From Clostridium sp. UBA6640 (lineage in GTDB: Bacteria; Bacillota; Clostridia; Clostridiales; Clostridiaceae), in the NCBI RefSeq assembly GCF_002455975.1, contig NZ_DKLM01000126.1:7443-17940 (forward strand): DNA of 10,498 nt. The letters are read 5' to 3'. Within the stretch, counting starts at the first letter, position 1. Each line of letters begins with the position of its first letter. Below, one piece after another: positions 1 through 5,659 of this stretch. Made by a program: the position numbers and the translations under genes. The notes under the pieces were generated by a model. That model did no database searches and had not been told where the DNA came from. It saw only the letters and a program-made list of their open reading frames with translations.

Positions 1-93
1 CTTGAAAATATTAAGCATAAATGTTGGGTGATTTTACAAATATAATAAAAATTTAGGAAATGTAAGAAATTTTGATTAAACTGTAAGAAAATA

Positions 94-122
94 TTCAAGT
101 AAAGTAAAAAATATATTATAAT
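94..122 (+). promoter_or_regulatory. Probable promoter of the aminopeptidase gene
   Basis: A perfect -10 hexamer TATAAT lies at 117-122. Seventeen bases upstream is a weak -35 hexamer, TTCAAG, at 94-99, which matches TTGACA at three of six positions. The predicted transcript would have a leader of about 80 bases before the ATG at 210. The nine-base word TGTAAGAAA occurs twice just upstream, at 61-69 and 82-90, and could bind a regulator. Because the region is so AT-rich, the -10 alone is weak proof. Confidence 0.4.
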
Positions 123-209
123 TAAGCTATCATACTAAAAATGTCACATAGTATTTATAAATTTAAAGTTTATTTTATATAGAGTTCTATTATGATTGGA
201 GGTAAAAAG

Positions 210-1994
210 ATGACAGTAAAGGAAAGAATAAAAAAATTAAGAGCGTTAATGAGAGAAAAGAATATTGAGGCTTATATTATTCCTAGTTTTGACTCTCATC
301 AAAGTGAGTATGTAGCAGAACATTATAAATCAAGAGCATGGATATCAGGATTTACAGGATCCGCAGGTACAGTTGTTGTAACATTAAATAGTGCAGGCTT
401 ATGGACAGATGGAAGATATTTTATACAGGCAGAAAAACAATTACAGGGAAGTGGAATTGAATTATTTAAAATGGGACAACCAGCAGTTTCAACCTACATT
501 GAATGGATAAAGGAAAATGTAGAAAAAAATTCAACTATAGGTTTTGATGGAAAGGTATTTCCTGTTTCCTTATATAAGGATATGTCATTAAAATTTGCCT
601 CTAAAAAGTTTAAAATTGAAACAAGATTTGATTTAGTAGGTGAGATTTGGGAAGATAGGCCAGCACTTCCATCAGGGCAGGTATTTATTCATGATGTTAA
701 ATATGCTGGAAAAACCAGAAGTGAAAAATTAAGTGAAGTTAGAGATAAAATGAAGAAAATAGAAGCTAATTATTTTATATTAAGTTCACTAGATGACATA
801 GCATGGCTATTTAATATAAGGGGAAGAGATGTAGACAAAAATCCTGTAGTTATTTCTTATGCTGTGATAGATGAAAATAAAGCTTATTTATTTGTTGATT
901 TATCTAAAATATCAAGAGAAACAGCGGAAGAGTTAAAAGGTGAAAATATTGAAGTTAAGTCATATGAAGAGGTAACAGAATTTATTGAAAGTTTACCAGA
1001 AGATAAAGTTATAACATATGATCCAGCTAAAACTAATGTAATGATTTTAAATGCTATAAAGTCTGATATTACTAAAATAGAGGAAATAAATATAACAACT
1101 AAATTAAAAGCTATAAAAAATAAAATAGAAATAGAAAATACAAGAAAAGCTACAATTAGAGATTGCGTTGCCGAAGTAAGGTTTATAAAATGGCTAAAAG
1201 AATCAGTTTCAAGAGGTGAAAAAGTAACAGAAATATCTGCTTCTAATAAATTAACTAGCTTAAGAGCTGAAGATGAATTATTTATAGAACCAAGTTTTAA
1301 TACAATAGCAGGATATAAAGATCATGCAGCTATGATGCACTATAGTGCAACTCCAGAAACAGATTATGAATTAAAACCAGAAGGTTTATTCTTAATTGAC
1401 TCAGGTGGACAATACTATGATGGCACTACAGATATTACAAGAACAGTAGTTTTAGGATCACTAACGGAAGAGGAAAAAAGAGATTTTACTTTAGTTGCTA
1501 GAGGTAATATTGGATTATCTAAAGCTAGATTTTTAGTTGGTACTGTAGGATGCAACTTAGATATACTTGCTAGAAAACCACTTTGGGAAGCAGGAATAGA
1601 TTACAAATGTGGTACAGGACATGGCGTAGGATATTTATTAAATGTTCATGAAGGACCACATGGAATATCTAGAGTTCCATCAAATGTTAAATTAGAAGTA
1701 GGTATGAATATAACTAATGAACCAGGTGTTTACAAAGAAGGTAAGCATGGCATAAGATTAGAAAATACATTATTTGTAACTGAGGATGAAATAACTGAAT
1801 ATGGTGGAGAATTTTTTAAATTTGAAACTATAACATTCTGTCCGTTTGATTTAGATGGAATAATTCCAGAGATGATGACTGAAGATGAAAGAGAATGGCT
1901 AAATAATTATCATAAGCAAACATATGAAAAGTTATCACCATATTTAAATCAGGAAGAAAAAGCGTTTTTAAAATATGAAACAAGAGCTATATAA
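210..1994 (+). CDS. pepP: Xaa-Pro aminopeptidase (peptidase M24B)
   Basis: Cytoplasmic metallo-aminopeptidase that removes the N-terminal residue from peptides whose second residue is proline, with a role in peptide turnover. An in-frame ATG exists at 192, but GGAGG at 198-202 sits correctly spaced before the ATG at 210, so I take 210 as the start (594 residues). The protein has the long three-domain form also seen in eukaryotic aminopeptidase P: two creatinase-type N-terminal domains (roughly 5-135 and 155-310), the pita-bread catalytic domain (roughly 320-535) and a C-terminal extension. The five expected metal ligands are visible: D397 (LIDSGG), D408 (TTDITRT), H471 (GTGHGVG), E504 (TNEPG) and E518 (RLEN). 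H480 in NVHEGP is also conserved. It appears monocistronic, with a promoter upstream and a terminator at 2071. There are no signs of damage. Family assignment is secure; the gene symbol is a convention. Confidence 0.93.
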   Translation: MTVKERIKKLRALMREKNIEAYIIPSFDSHQSEYVAEHYKSRAWISGFTGSAGTVVVTLNSAGLWTDGRYFIQAEKQLQGSGIELFKMGQPAVSTYIEWIKENVEKNSTIGFDGKVFPVSLYKDMSLKFASKKFKIETRFDLVGEIWEDRPALPSGQVFIHDVKYAGKTRSEKLSEVRDKMKKIEANYFILSSLDDIAWLFNIRGRDVDKNPVVISYAVIDENKAYLFVDLSKISRETAEELKGENIEVKSYEEVTEFIESLPEDKVITYDPAKTNVMILNAIKSDITKIEEINITTKLKAIKNKIEIENTRKATIRDCVAEVRFIKWLKESVSRGEKVTEISASNKLTSLRAEDELFIEPSFNTIAGYKDHAAMMHYSATPETDYELKPEGLFLIDSGGQYYDGTTDITRTVVLGSLTEEEKRDFTLVARGNIGLSKARFLVGTVGCNLDILARKPLWEAGIDYKCGTGHGVGYLLNVHEGPHGISRVPSNVKLEVGMNITNEPGVYKEGKHGIRLENTLFVTEDEITEYGGEFFKFETITFCPFDLDGIIPEMMTEDEREWLNNYHKQTYEKLSPYLNQEEKAFLKYETRAI

Positions 1995-2070
1995 ATAAAA
2001 GGAGAATTTCCTAAGTTTTTAGTAATGGGCTTATCTTAGAGATGAAAAAAGGAAAAATACAATAACTTTT

Positions 2071-2108
2071 GAGTGCAGAAATACAATGATTTTTGCACTC
2101 CTTTTCTT
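2071..2108 (+). terminator. Rho-independent terminator after the aminopeptidase gene
   Basis: GAGTGCAGAAAT (2071-2082) pairs with ATTTTTGCACTC (2089-2100): 12 pairs including one G-U, closed by a six-base loop. It is followed by the pyrimidine run CTTTTCTT. The U-tract is interrupted, but the stem is long. It lies about 75 bases after the pepP stop codon. Confidence 0.7.
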
Positions 2109-2126
2109 AATCAGATAAGAAGAAAC

Positions 2127-2324
2127 ATGTCTATCCTTAAAACCACACCTGTTACAGCGAGAGTCTAGGAAAAGGTTTATAGTTATTGTAGCTACAATCC
2201 AGAATTAACTACTTTAAGAACGTTTTATAACTTCAGCTGGGCTTCAAAGAATGGTAATGGTGATACGCCAATTCCTGCACAAAGAATAGACGTTACAGAT
2301 AAGCACTTCCAGTATAATGCGTAA
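2127..2324 (+). pseudogene. Short decayed reading frame, possibly a transposase C-terminus
   Basis: From the ATG at 2127, one frame runs to the TAA at 2322-2324 with a single internal TAG at 2166-2168. Read through that stop, it encodes about 65 residues with a protein-like composition, ending TPIPAQRIDVTDKHFQYNA. No ribosome binding site precedes the ATG, and the frame remains open upstream into the terminator, so this looks like a gene fragment. The aromatic FYNF stretch followed by a TP-x-AQR-like tail reminds me of the C-termini of some DDE/integrase-core transposases, but I cannot name a family. The base composition is less AT-rich than the flanks, as in the phosphotransferase gene that follows. 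That this is coding debris is moderately supported; its origin as a transposase is only inference. Confidence 0.35.
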
Positions 2325-2342
2325 TATACTTCTCTTAATATA

Positions 2343-2371
2343 TTAGTATTTGTAGATAATTGGTATATAAT
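2343..2371 (+). promoter_or_regulatory. Possible promoter of the phosphotransferase gene
   Basis: A -10 hexamer TATAAT at 2366-2371 lies 67 bases before the start codon. The hexamer 17 bases upstream, TTAGTA at 2343-2348, matches the -35 consensus at only three positions. An overlapping TG-N-TATATA (from 2361) would give an extended -10, which could compensate for it. Confidence 0.35.
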
Positions 2372-2437
2372 ATAAGTACTCACTTGTAAAAAAATGTGCG
2401 CTAAAGATTATTCAAATTTTGTTTAGGAGGCTATTAT

Positions 2438-3403
2438 ATGGAGGATAGTATTATAGCTGATTTGAAAGACAGTTATGGGATAATTTGTAATCAAATTACT
2501 CCAGCAACAGGTGGATTGTTGAATCTGAAATGGAAGGTTTCTACTGAAAAGGGCGAGCTTTTGGTCAAACAATACAGCACTAGGCGGTTTCGCAGAGAAC
2601 AAATTGAGAGAATCGAGCCCGCACTGCAGCGGCAGATTATCCTTGAAAAAAAAGGCGTTCCCTGTCCGTTTCTCTGGCAGTATGGAGACCGTATAATTCG
2701 TTGGCTGGATGACAAAACAGCTTATATGGTTATGGATTTTCGTTTAGGAAAGATCGAAAAAGCCAATACAATCACAATAACACAAATGCAAAGTCTCGGC
2801 AGCACCTGTGCTATAATGCATAAAGCATTTTCACAATTACTGGAGCCTTTAGTCAAGAGCCTACCGGTTTTTGGCGGTTATACTATGGAGTTATTATGGG
2901 AAAACTTTAACTCCCGTATGACGAAATGCTTGCCAGGCACTCATGTTGAATATCGGAAAGCTTTGCTTGAGCTGGAGCCGATTTTGAAGCAGCTTAGTAC
3001 CAAATTTTTTGATAAGTTTCCCAAAGGACTTGCCCATGAGGATTTTCAACCCGGCAATATCCTGTTCGATGTGGATTGCGTATCTGCTATCGTAGATTTC
3101 GACCGTAATTGTTACAGCTATATTTGGCATGATATAGGAAGAGCGATACTGTCTTTTGCGTTGGAAGGCAATGTAATGAATGTCGAAAAGGTATACGCTT
3201 TCCTTGAAGGCTATACACAGCATTTAGAGCTAACTTTGCCTAATATAGCGGACGCCTTGAGGCTTTCGTGGTGCATTGAAACACCGTGGTGGATACAGCC
3301 GGAATTTTTTAGAGAATGTGACGAAATTCCAAAACGTTTCAAAGATGAAATGCTTTGGTTGACAGAACATTGGTTTGAGATAGATTCTTTATTATGTTCT
3401 TAA
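2438..3403 (+). CDS. APH/choline-kinase-like phosphotransferase
   Basis: A 321-residue protein with the aminoglycoside phosphotransferase / CotS / homoserine kinase II fold, expected to transfer phosphate from ATP to a small hydroxylated substrate. What can be seen: a glycine-rich GGLLNLKWKV loop near residues 25-34; K44 in LLVKQY as the likely ATP-binding lysine; the catalytic Brenner-type motif HEDFQPGN with H200, D202 and N207; and the metal-binding DFD motif with D220. Length and motif spacing fit an intact enzyme. TTTAGGAGG ends seven bases before the ATG, so the start is clear. Base composition is anomalous: the 60-base rows starting at 2581, 2641 and 2761 contain 32, 29 and 27 G+C, against 8 at 1081 (pepP) and 12 at 4561 (regulator). 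It therefore looks acquired by transfer. The substrate cannot be told from sequence: antibiotic, amino acid, sugar or spore-coat roles all occur in this superfamily. Confidence 0.8.
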   Translation: MEDSIIADLKDSYGIICNQITPATGGLLNLKWKVSTEKGELLVKQYSTRRFRREQIERIEPALQRQIILEKKGVPCPFLWQYGDRIIRWLDDKTAYMVMDFRLGKIEKANTITITQMQSLGSTCAIMHKAFSQLLEPLVKSLPVFGGYTMELLWENFNSRMTKCLPGTHVEYRKALLELEPILKQLSTKFFDKFPKGLAHEDFQPGNILFDVDCVSAIVDFDRNCYSYIWHDIGRAILSFALEGNVMNVEKVYAFLEGYTQHLELTLPNIADALRLSWCIETPWWIQPEFFRECDEIPKRFKDEMLWLTEHWFEIDSLLCS

Positions 3404-3475
3404 TAAGCATGATCAGAACTTGCTTTACTTCACAATGTTCTTATATTCTTCATTAAGACTTAAATAATTAAATGT

Positions 3476-3514
3476 AAAAAACTATGCTAAATGACTAACT
3501 AGCATAGTTTTTTT
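3476..3514 (+). terminator. Strong rho-independent terminator, probably bidirectional
   Basis: ACTATGCTA (3481-3489) and TAGCATAGT (3500-3508) pair perfectly across a 10-base loop. The flanking A run (3476-3480) and T run (3509-3514) extend the stem and give a U-tract in either direction. It closes the phosphotransferase transcript about 70 bases after its stop. Confidence 0.88.
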
Positions 3515-3515
3515 G

Positions 3516-3551
3516 TTCTAAAAACCGTTAAGTTTTAGAAAGTCCTTTTTT
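3516..3551 (+). terminator. Second hairpin in tandem, possible terminator
   Basis: TTCTAAAA (3516-3523) pairs perfectly with TTTTAGAA (3533-3540) across nine bases. It is followed after AGTCC by six T. The stem is A/T-rich and weak; it may back up the stronger terminator immediately before it. Confidence 0.35.
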
Positions 3552-3632
3552 CATTTATATATTAATTTTAATCTACTATAGAAAATAAAAGTTAACAATA
3601 CGTTTTTTAATAAACTCTATTTTGTATACCTA

Positions 3633-3661
3633 TAGACATAGAAAAATAAATATATTATAAT
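3633..3661 (+). promoter_or_regulatory. Promoter of the small-protein unit
   Basis: TAGACA (3633-3638, five of six matches to TTGACA) and a perfect TATAAT (3656-3661) are separated by exactly 17 bases. This is the best vegetative-type promoter in the window. Transcription would start near 3668, giving a 5' leader of about 45 bases before the ATG at 3714. The 300 bases between the phosphotransferase and this gene contain nothing else besides the two hairpins and this control region. Confidence 0.7.
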
Positions 3662-3678
3662 AAAAGTATAAATGAAAG

Positions 3679-3693
3679 TGATTATCAATATCA
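3679..3693. promoter_or_regulatory. Fur-box-like palindrome
   Basis: TGATTATCAATATCA matches the 7-1-7 Fur consensus TGATAATnATTATCA at 12 of 14 defined positions; the differences are at positions 5 and 10. It starts about 11 bases after the predicted transcription start, a position suited to repression. An AT-rich genome produces such matches by chance, so iron control is a hypothesis. A PerR or Zur type site is a less good match. Confidence 0.4.
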
Positions 3694-3713
3694 TTAATAG
3701 TAGGTGAGAGTTT

Positions 3714-3866
3714 ATGATAAAGAAAAAAATTAAAAGTAGATTAATCGTATTATTAATTGGACTATTAAGTTGTATGGTAATTTCAGCTATAGATAGAAAT
3801 GTAAATGGAAAATTAATAAAAGAAAGCAATATTCCTAGCAAAGTTATTTTGATGAGGAGTAATTAA
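3714..3866 (+). CDS. Small membrane-anchored or secreted protein, 50 aa
   Basis: A 50-residue protein starting at ATG 3714 behind AGGTGAG (3702-3708). The N-terminus is strongly basic (MIKKKIKSR). It is followed by one hydrophobic segment, about residues 10-26 (LIVLLIGLLSCMVISAI), and then by a short polar tail of about 24 residues ending at 3866. This fits a single-pass membrane protein with a short outer tail, or an exported peptide. C20 in GLLSC is not in a good lipobox because leucine occupies the -2 position. I recognise no family. Coding status is supported by the near-consensus promoter, the good ribosome binding site, and the enclosing terminators. It is the first gene of a two-gene unit, 57 bases before the next. 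Confidence 0.6.
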   Translation: MIKKKIKSRLIVLLIGLLSCMVISAIDRNVNGKLIKESNIPSKVILMRSN

Positions 3867-3882
3867 TTTCTAAGTATAAAAC

Positions 3883-3911
3883 TTTTAGCCTAGGTAAAAA
3901 TAAGGCTGAAA
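3883..3911 (+). promoter_or_regulatory. Hairpin between the two small genes
   Basis: TTTTAGCC (3883-3890) pairs with GGCTGAAA (3904-3911), eight pairs with one G-U and a 13-base loop. The right arm ends directly before the GGGGTG ribosome binding site (3912-3917) of the second small gene. It could stabilise or process the message or tune translation. There is no U-tract, so it is not a standard terminator. Confidence 0.35.
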
Positions 3912-3923
3912 GGGGTGATTAGT

Positions 3924-4052
3924 ATGGATAAAACCAATAATAGCAATAATAAAGGGAAAAGAAGACAAAAGATAAATAACTTACCTAAAAATAAAGGAAA
4001 TAAAAAGACTTCACCAAGATATGTAGATTTTGATGGTGAACCAACTGAATAA
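3924..4052 (+). CDS. Small basic hydrophilic protein, 42 aa
   Basis: A 42-residue frame begins with ATG 3924, six bases after AAAGGGGTGA, and ends at TAA 4050-4052 just before a strong terminator. The composition is extreme: eight lysines, three arginines and eight asparagines, against five acidic residues, most of them in the last eight positions (VDFDGEPTE). There is no hydrophobic segment and no cysteine, so the protein is probably soluble and largely disordered, perhaps binding nucleic acid or a spore component. I do not recognise a family. The ribosome binding site, the placement between a promoter and a terminator, and the partnership with the 50-residue gene argue that it is translated. 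Confidence 0.6.
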   Translation: MDKTNNSNNKGKRRQKINNLPKNKGNKKTSPRYVDFDGEPTE

Positions 4053-4060
4053 GTAAAATA

Positions 4061-4098
4061 AAAATCTCTTAGGGTAATCCTTAAGAGATTTTGTTTTT
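4061..4098 (+). terminator. Rho-independent terminator of the small-protein unit
   Basis: AAAATCTCTTAGGG (4061-4074) pairs with CCTTAAGAGATTTT (4079-4092): 14 pairs including one G-U, with a TAAT loop, followed by GTTTTTA. It lies nine bases after the stop codon of the second small gene. Confidence 0.88.
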
Positions 4099-4190
4099 AC
4101 TGTGCATTTACAAATAGATGTATTATTTATATCCATAATATATAATAGAATTAATAGTAAAATCTGAATTATATTGATTAGGAGTGCACT

Positions 4191-4880
4191 ATGGATAAGG
4201 TTATATTAAAGGATATAGAGAGATTAGAGAACTTTGGAAGATTAGATAAGGATATATTAATAGAAATTTGTGAGAAAAGTTACAAAACCAATTTTCATAG
4301 GGGACATCAACTCTTTATGGAAAGGGATGTAGTAAATAATATTTATATAGTTTTAAGTGGAAAAGTATCTTTATATAAAATATCGGAAGAAGGACAAAAG
4401 CGGGTAATATTTATATTAGGAGAAGGAAGTATAATAAATGATGTAATAATTGATAATGGAAGCTCTTCAGTAAATTGTGAGATTTTTGAAGATAGCGTTA
4501 TTATGACAATTGACAAAGATGAGTTACTAAAGCTTATGGAAAAAAAATTTTCACTAACTAAAGTAATTATAGAATCTATGACTAAAAAAATTAGAAGAAC
4601 ATATAGACAACTAAAAAATACAGTGCCATTAAAAATCGAGAAAAAACTAGCAGCAAAACTTTGGAAACTTTCAAAAGATTATGGAATAGCTGGAGAAAAG
4701 GGCATAGTAATTGATATGAGCATGACTGTCACATATTTAGCAAATATGTTCGGATGTTCAAGAGAAACAATGTCTAGAGCTATAAAAGTGTTGGAAGATA
4801 AAAATCTTATATTTATAAAAAATAAAAAAATAACAGTTATTAATAGAGAAAATTTAGCTAAATATTTTAAGGGTATGTGA
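4191..4880 (+). CDS. Crp/Fnr-family transcriptional regulator
   Basis: A 229-residue regulator with the standard two-domain layout. An N-terminal cyclic-nucleotide-binding-type beta barrel spans roughly 15-125, with the signature IYIVLSGKVSLYK and a GEGS turn. A dimerisation helix follows around 125-150. A winged helix-turn-helix occupies about 175-220, with the recognition region NMFGCSRETMSRAIKVL (185-201). TTAGGAGTG precedes the ATG. Only three cysteines are present (C27, C96, C189), without the N-terminal four-cysteine pattern of oxygen-sensing Fnr, so it is not an [4Fe-4S] sensor of that type. The ligand is unknown. Codons from M186 to the stop recur as a shortened copy just upstream of asrA (7316-7369). 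I read this as evidence that an element inserted into the 3' end of this gene and that the gene formerly lay next to asrABC. Control of asrABC is inference. No convincing -35 was found upstream; a TATAAT occurs at 4141-4146. Confidence 0.88.
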   Translation: MDKVILKDIERLENFGRLDKDILIEICEKSYKTNFHRGHQLFMERDVVNNIYIVLSGKVSLYKISEEGQKRVIFILGEGSIINDVIIDNGSSSVNCEIFEDSVIMTIDKDELLKLMEKKFSLTKVIIESMTKKIRRTYRQLKNTVPLKIEKKLAAKLWKLSKDYGIAGEKGIVIDMSMTVTYLANMFGCSRETMSRAIKVLEDKNLIFIKNKKITVINRENLAKYFKGM

Positions 4881-4883
4881 TAA
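4746..4883 (+). repeat. Left copy of the regulator 3'-end repeat (putative attL)
   Basis: This holds the last 44 codons of the Crp/Fnr gene plus AA of the following TAA. Bases 4746-4767 and 4845-4883 recur exactly at 7316-7369; the 84 bases between the two AGAGAAA words (4761-4767 and 4845-4851) are missing in the second copy. Identity stops sharply after the stop codon region. An integrase remnant begins 83 bases downstream, as expected beside an attachment site in a gene 3' end. Confidence 0.6.
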
Positions 4884-4907
4884 TGTACTTAAGATATAAA
4901 GTAATTG

Positions 4908-4964
4908 AAAAACACCAAACATATCTAAGAGTAAAAAACGCTTATGATATGTTTGGTGTTTTTT
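4908..4964 (+). terminator. Strong terminator after the Crp/Fnr gene
   Basis: An 18-pair stem, 4908-4925 with 4946-4963, has the core ACACCAAACATATC against GATATGTTTGGTGT. It encloses a shorter TAAG/CTTA stem and ends in a T run. The flanking A and T runs make it work in either direction. It is one of the longest perfect stems in the window, lies 28 bases after the regulator stop, and separates it from the integrase remnant. Under the insertion model it was brought in by the element, since the other copy of the gene end has a different terminator. Confidence 0.88.
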
Positions 4965-4965
4965 C

Positions 4966-5358
4966 ATGAGGAGAAGACTAACTATTAATAATGACATAAA
5001 TAAAGCTTTTGAGGAAGGTGCAGAGGAATTTATAATATATTGTAAAATTAGAAATTTAAAAGCAGCAACAATAAAAACATATGAAGATTTTTTGCTTATT
5101 TGGTATAAGTTCTATTCTTGCAATAGTCCTATAAATAAAATAAATAATAAAACTATAGAAGGCTTTATACTTTTTTGAAAGAAAACAGGGAAGTTACGGA
5201 TGTTAGTATAAATACTTATATTAGAAGAATAAAAAATATTTTAAAATAATTTAAAATAATTTGTTAAACTAAATTATTTAGATACCATAAATATACCTAA
5301 TTTTAAAGTTGATAGAGAGACAATAGAGGTCTTTTTTTATTGCCTATTTTTACGATAA
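4966..5358 (+). pseudogene. Tyrosine recombinase (phage integrase) remnant, N-terminal part
   Basis: The frame from ATG 4966 gives 70 residues resembling the SAM-like core-binding domain of phage integrases (EEFIIYCKIRNLKAATIKTY, then DFLLIWYKFY) and stops at TGA 5176-5178. A one-base shift in the T run at 5171-5176 restores homology-like sequence (FLKENREVTD, then INTYIRRIKNILK) up to TAA 5247. A 10-base tandem duplication, TTTAAAATAA, sits there. A third frame from 5266 (KLNYLD, IPNFKVDRETIEV) continues the linker before the catalytic domain and ends at 5358. The catalytic domain with its R-H-R-Y residues is absent. The ATG at 4966 abuts a terminator and has no ribosome binding site. AGGAG at 4969 would instead serve the ATT at 4984, perhaps a lost ATG. 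In a live element this enzyme would have integrated at the adjacent gene end. Confidence 0.72.
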
Positions 5359-5395
5359 AAACTTAGATTAGGTTACATAATCATAATTATGACTA

Positions 5396-5416
5396 TTTAG
5401 TTTAAAGTAAACTAAA
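5396..5416. promoter_or_regulatory. Perfect short inverted repeat before the holin remnant
   Basis: TTTAGTTTA (5396-5404) and TAAACTAAA (5408-5416) are perfect nine-base arms with a three-base spacer. A perfect 12-base palindrome, TCATAATTATGA, lies just upstream at 5381-5392. Either could be a relic phage operator. Nothing else is visible between the integrase and holin remnants. Confidence 0.3.
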
Positions 5417-5434
5417 ACAACAAGAGATAAGAAT

Positions 5435-5655
5435 ATGGAAGAAGAAATAGTAAAAGTGGCAATTAGTTAAGGGTTAGGATATGCATTATTTGTACTCTTA
5501 TTAATTTATGTTCTTAAACTACACAAGAAAGAGAGAATAGATTGAATTCCACTATAGATAAGAACCAATCAATAATACAAGATTTAGCAACAAAATTAAA
5601 GGTGATTGAAGATATAAAAAAAGATGTACAAGATATAAAAAATAAAATTAATTAA
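5435..5655 (+). pseudogene. BhlA/UviB-family holin-like protein, broken
   Basis: Reading from ATG 5435 gives MEEEIVKVAIS, a TAA at 5468-5470 where this family usually has Q, then a hydrophobic segment (GLGYALFVLLLIYVLKLHKKERID) and a TGA at 5543-5545. A one-base change of frame at about 5541 restores the typical polar coiled-coil tail (QSIIQDLATKLKVIEDIKKDV, in part) to TAA 5653-5655. The order of short N-terminus, single membrane span, charged linker and DIKKDVQDIK-like tail is that of the small BhlA/UviB proteins found beside endolysins in Bacillus and Clostridium phages and bacteriocin loci. There it is thought to permeabilise the membrane. One nonsense mutation and one frameshift make it inactive. 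The amidase remnant follows at once, so this was a lysis cassette. Confidence 0.75.
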
Positions 5656-5659
5656 GGGT

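Noticed and set aside
192..209. Upstream in-frame ATG for the aminopeptidase adding six residues
   Set aside because: GGAGG at 198-202 lies inside this extension and is correctly spaced for the ATG at 210, while no ribosome binding site precedes 192.
1995..2020. Short hairpin AGGA-GAATT-TCCT just after the pepP stop
   Set aside because: The stem has only four pairs; the much stronger hairpin at 2071-2100 is the better terminator.
2491..3223. Open frames on the minus strand within the phosphotransferase gene
   Set aside because: They are antisense to a gene with clear catalytic motifs, lack ribosome binding sites, and their translations have no recognisable domain.
3617..3841. Minus-strand frame of 74 codons over the small-protein unit
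   Set aside because: It is a hydrophobic low-complexity translation of AT-rich DNA opposite a plus-strand gene that has a promoter and ribosome binding site.
4191..4880. Oxygen-sensing Fnr with an iron-sulfur cluster
   Set aside because: Only three scattered cysteines are present; the clustered N-terminal cysteines needed for the cluster are missing, so only the family-level call is kept.
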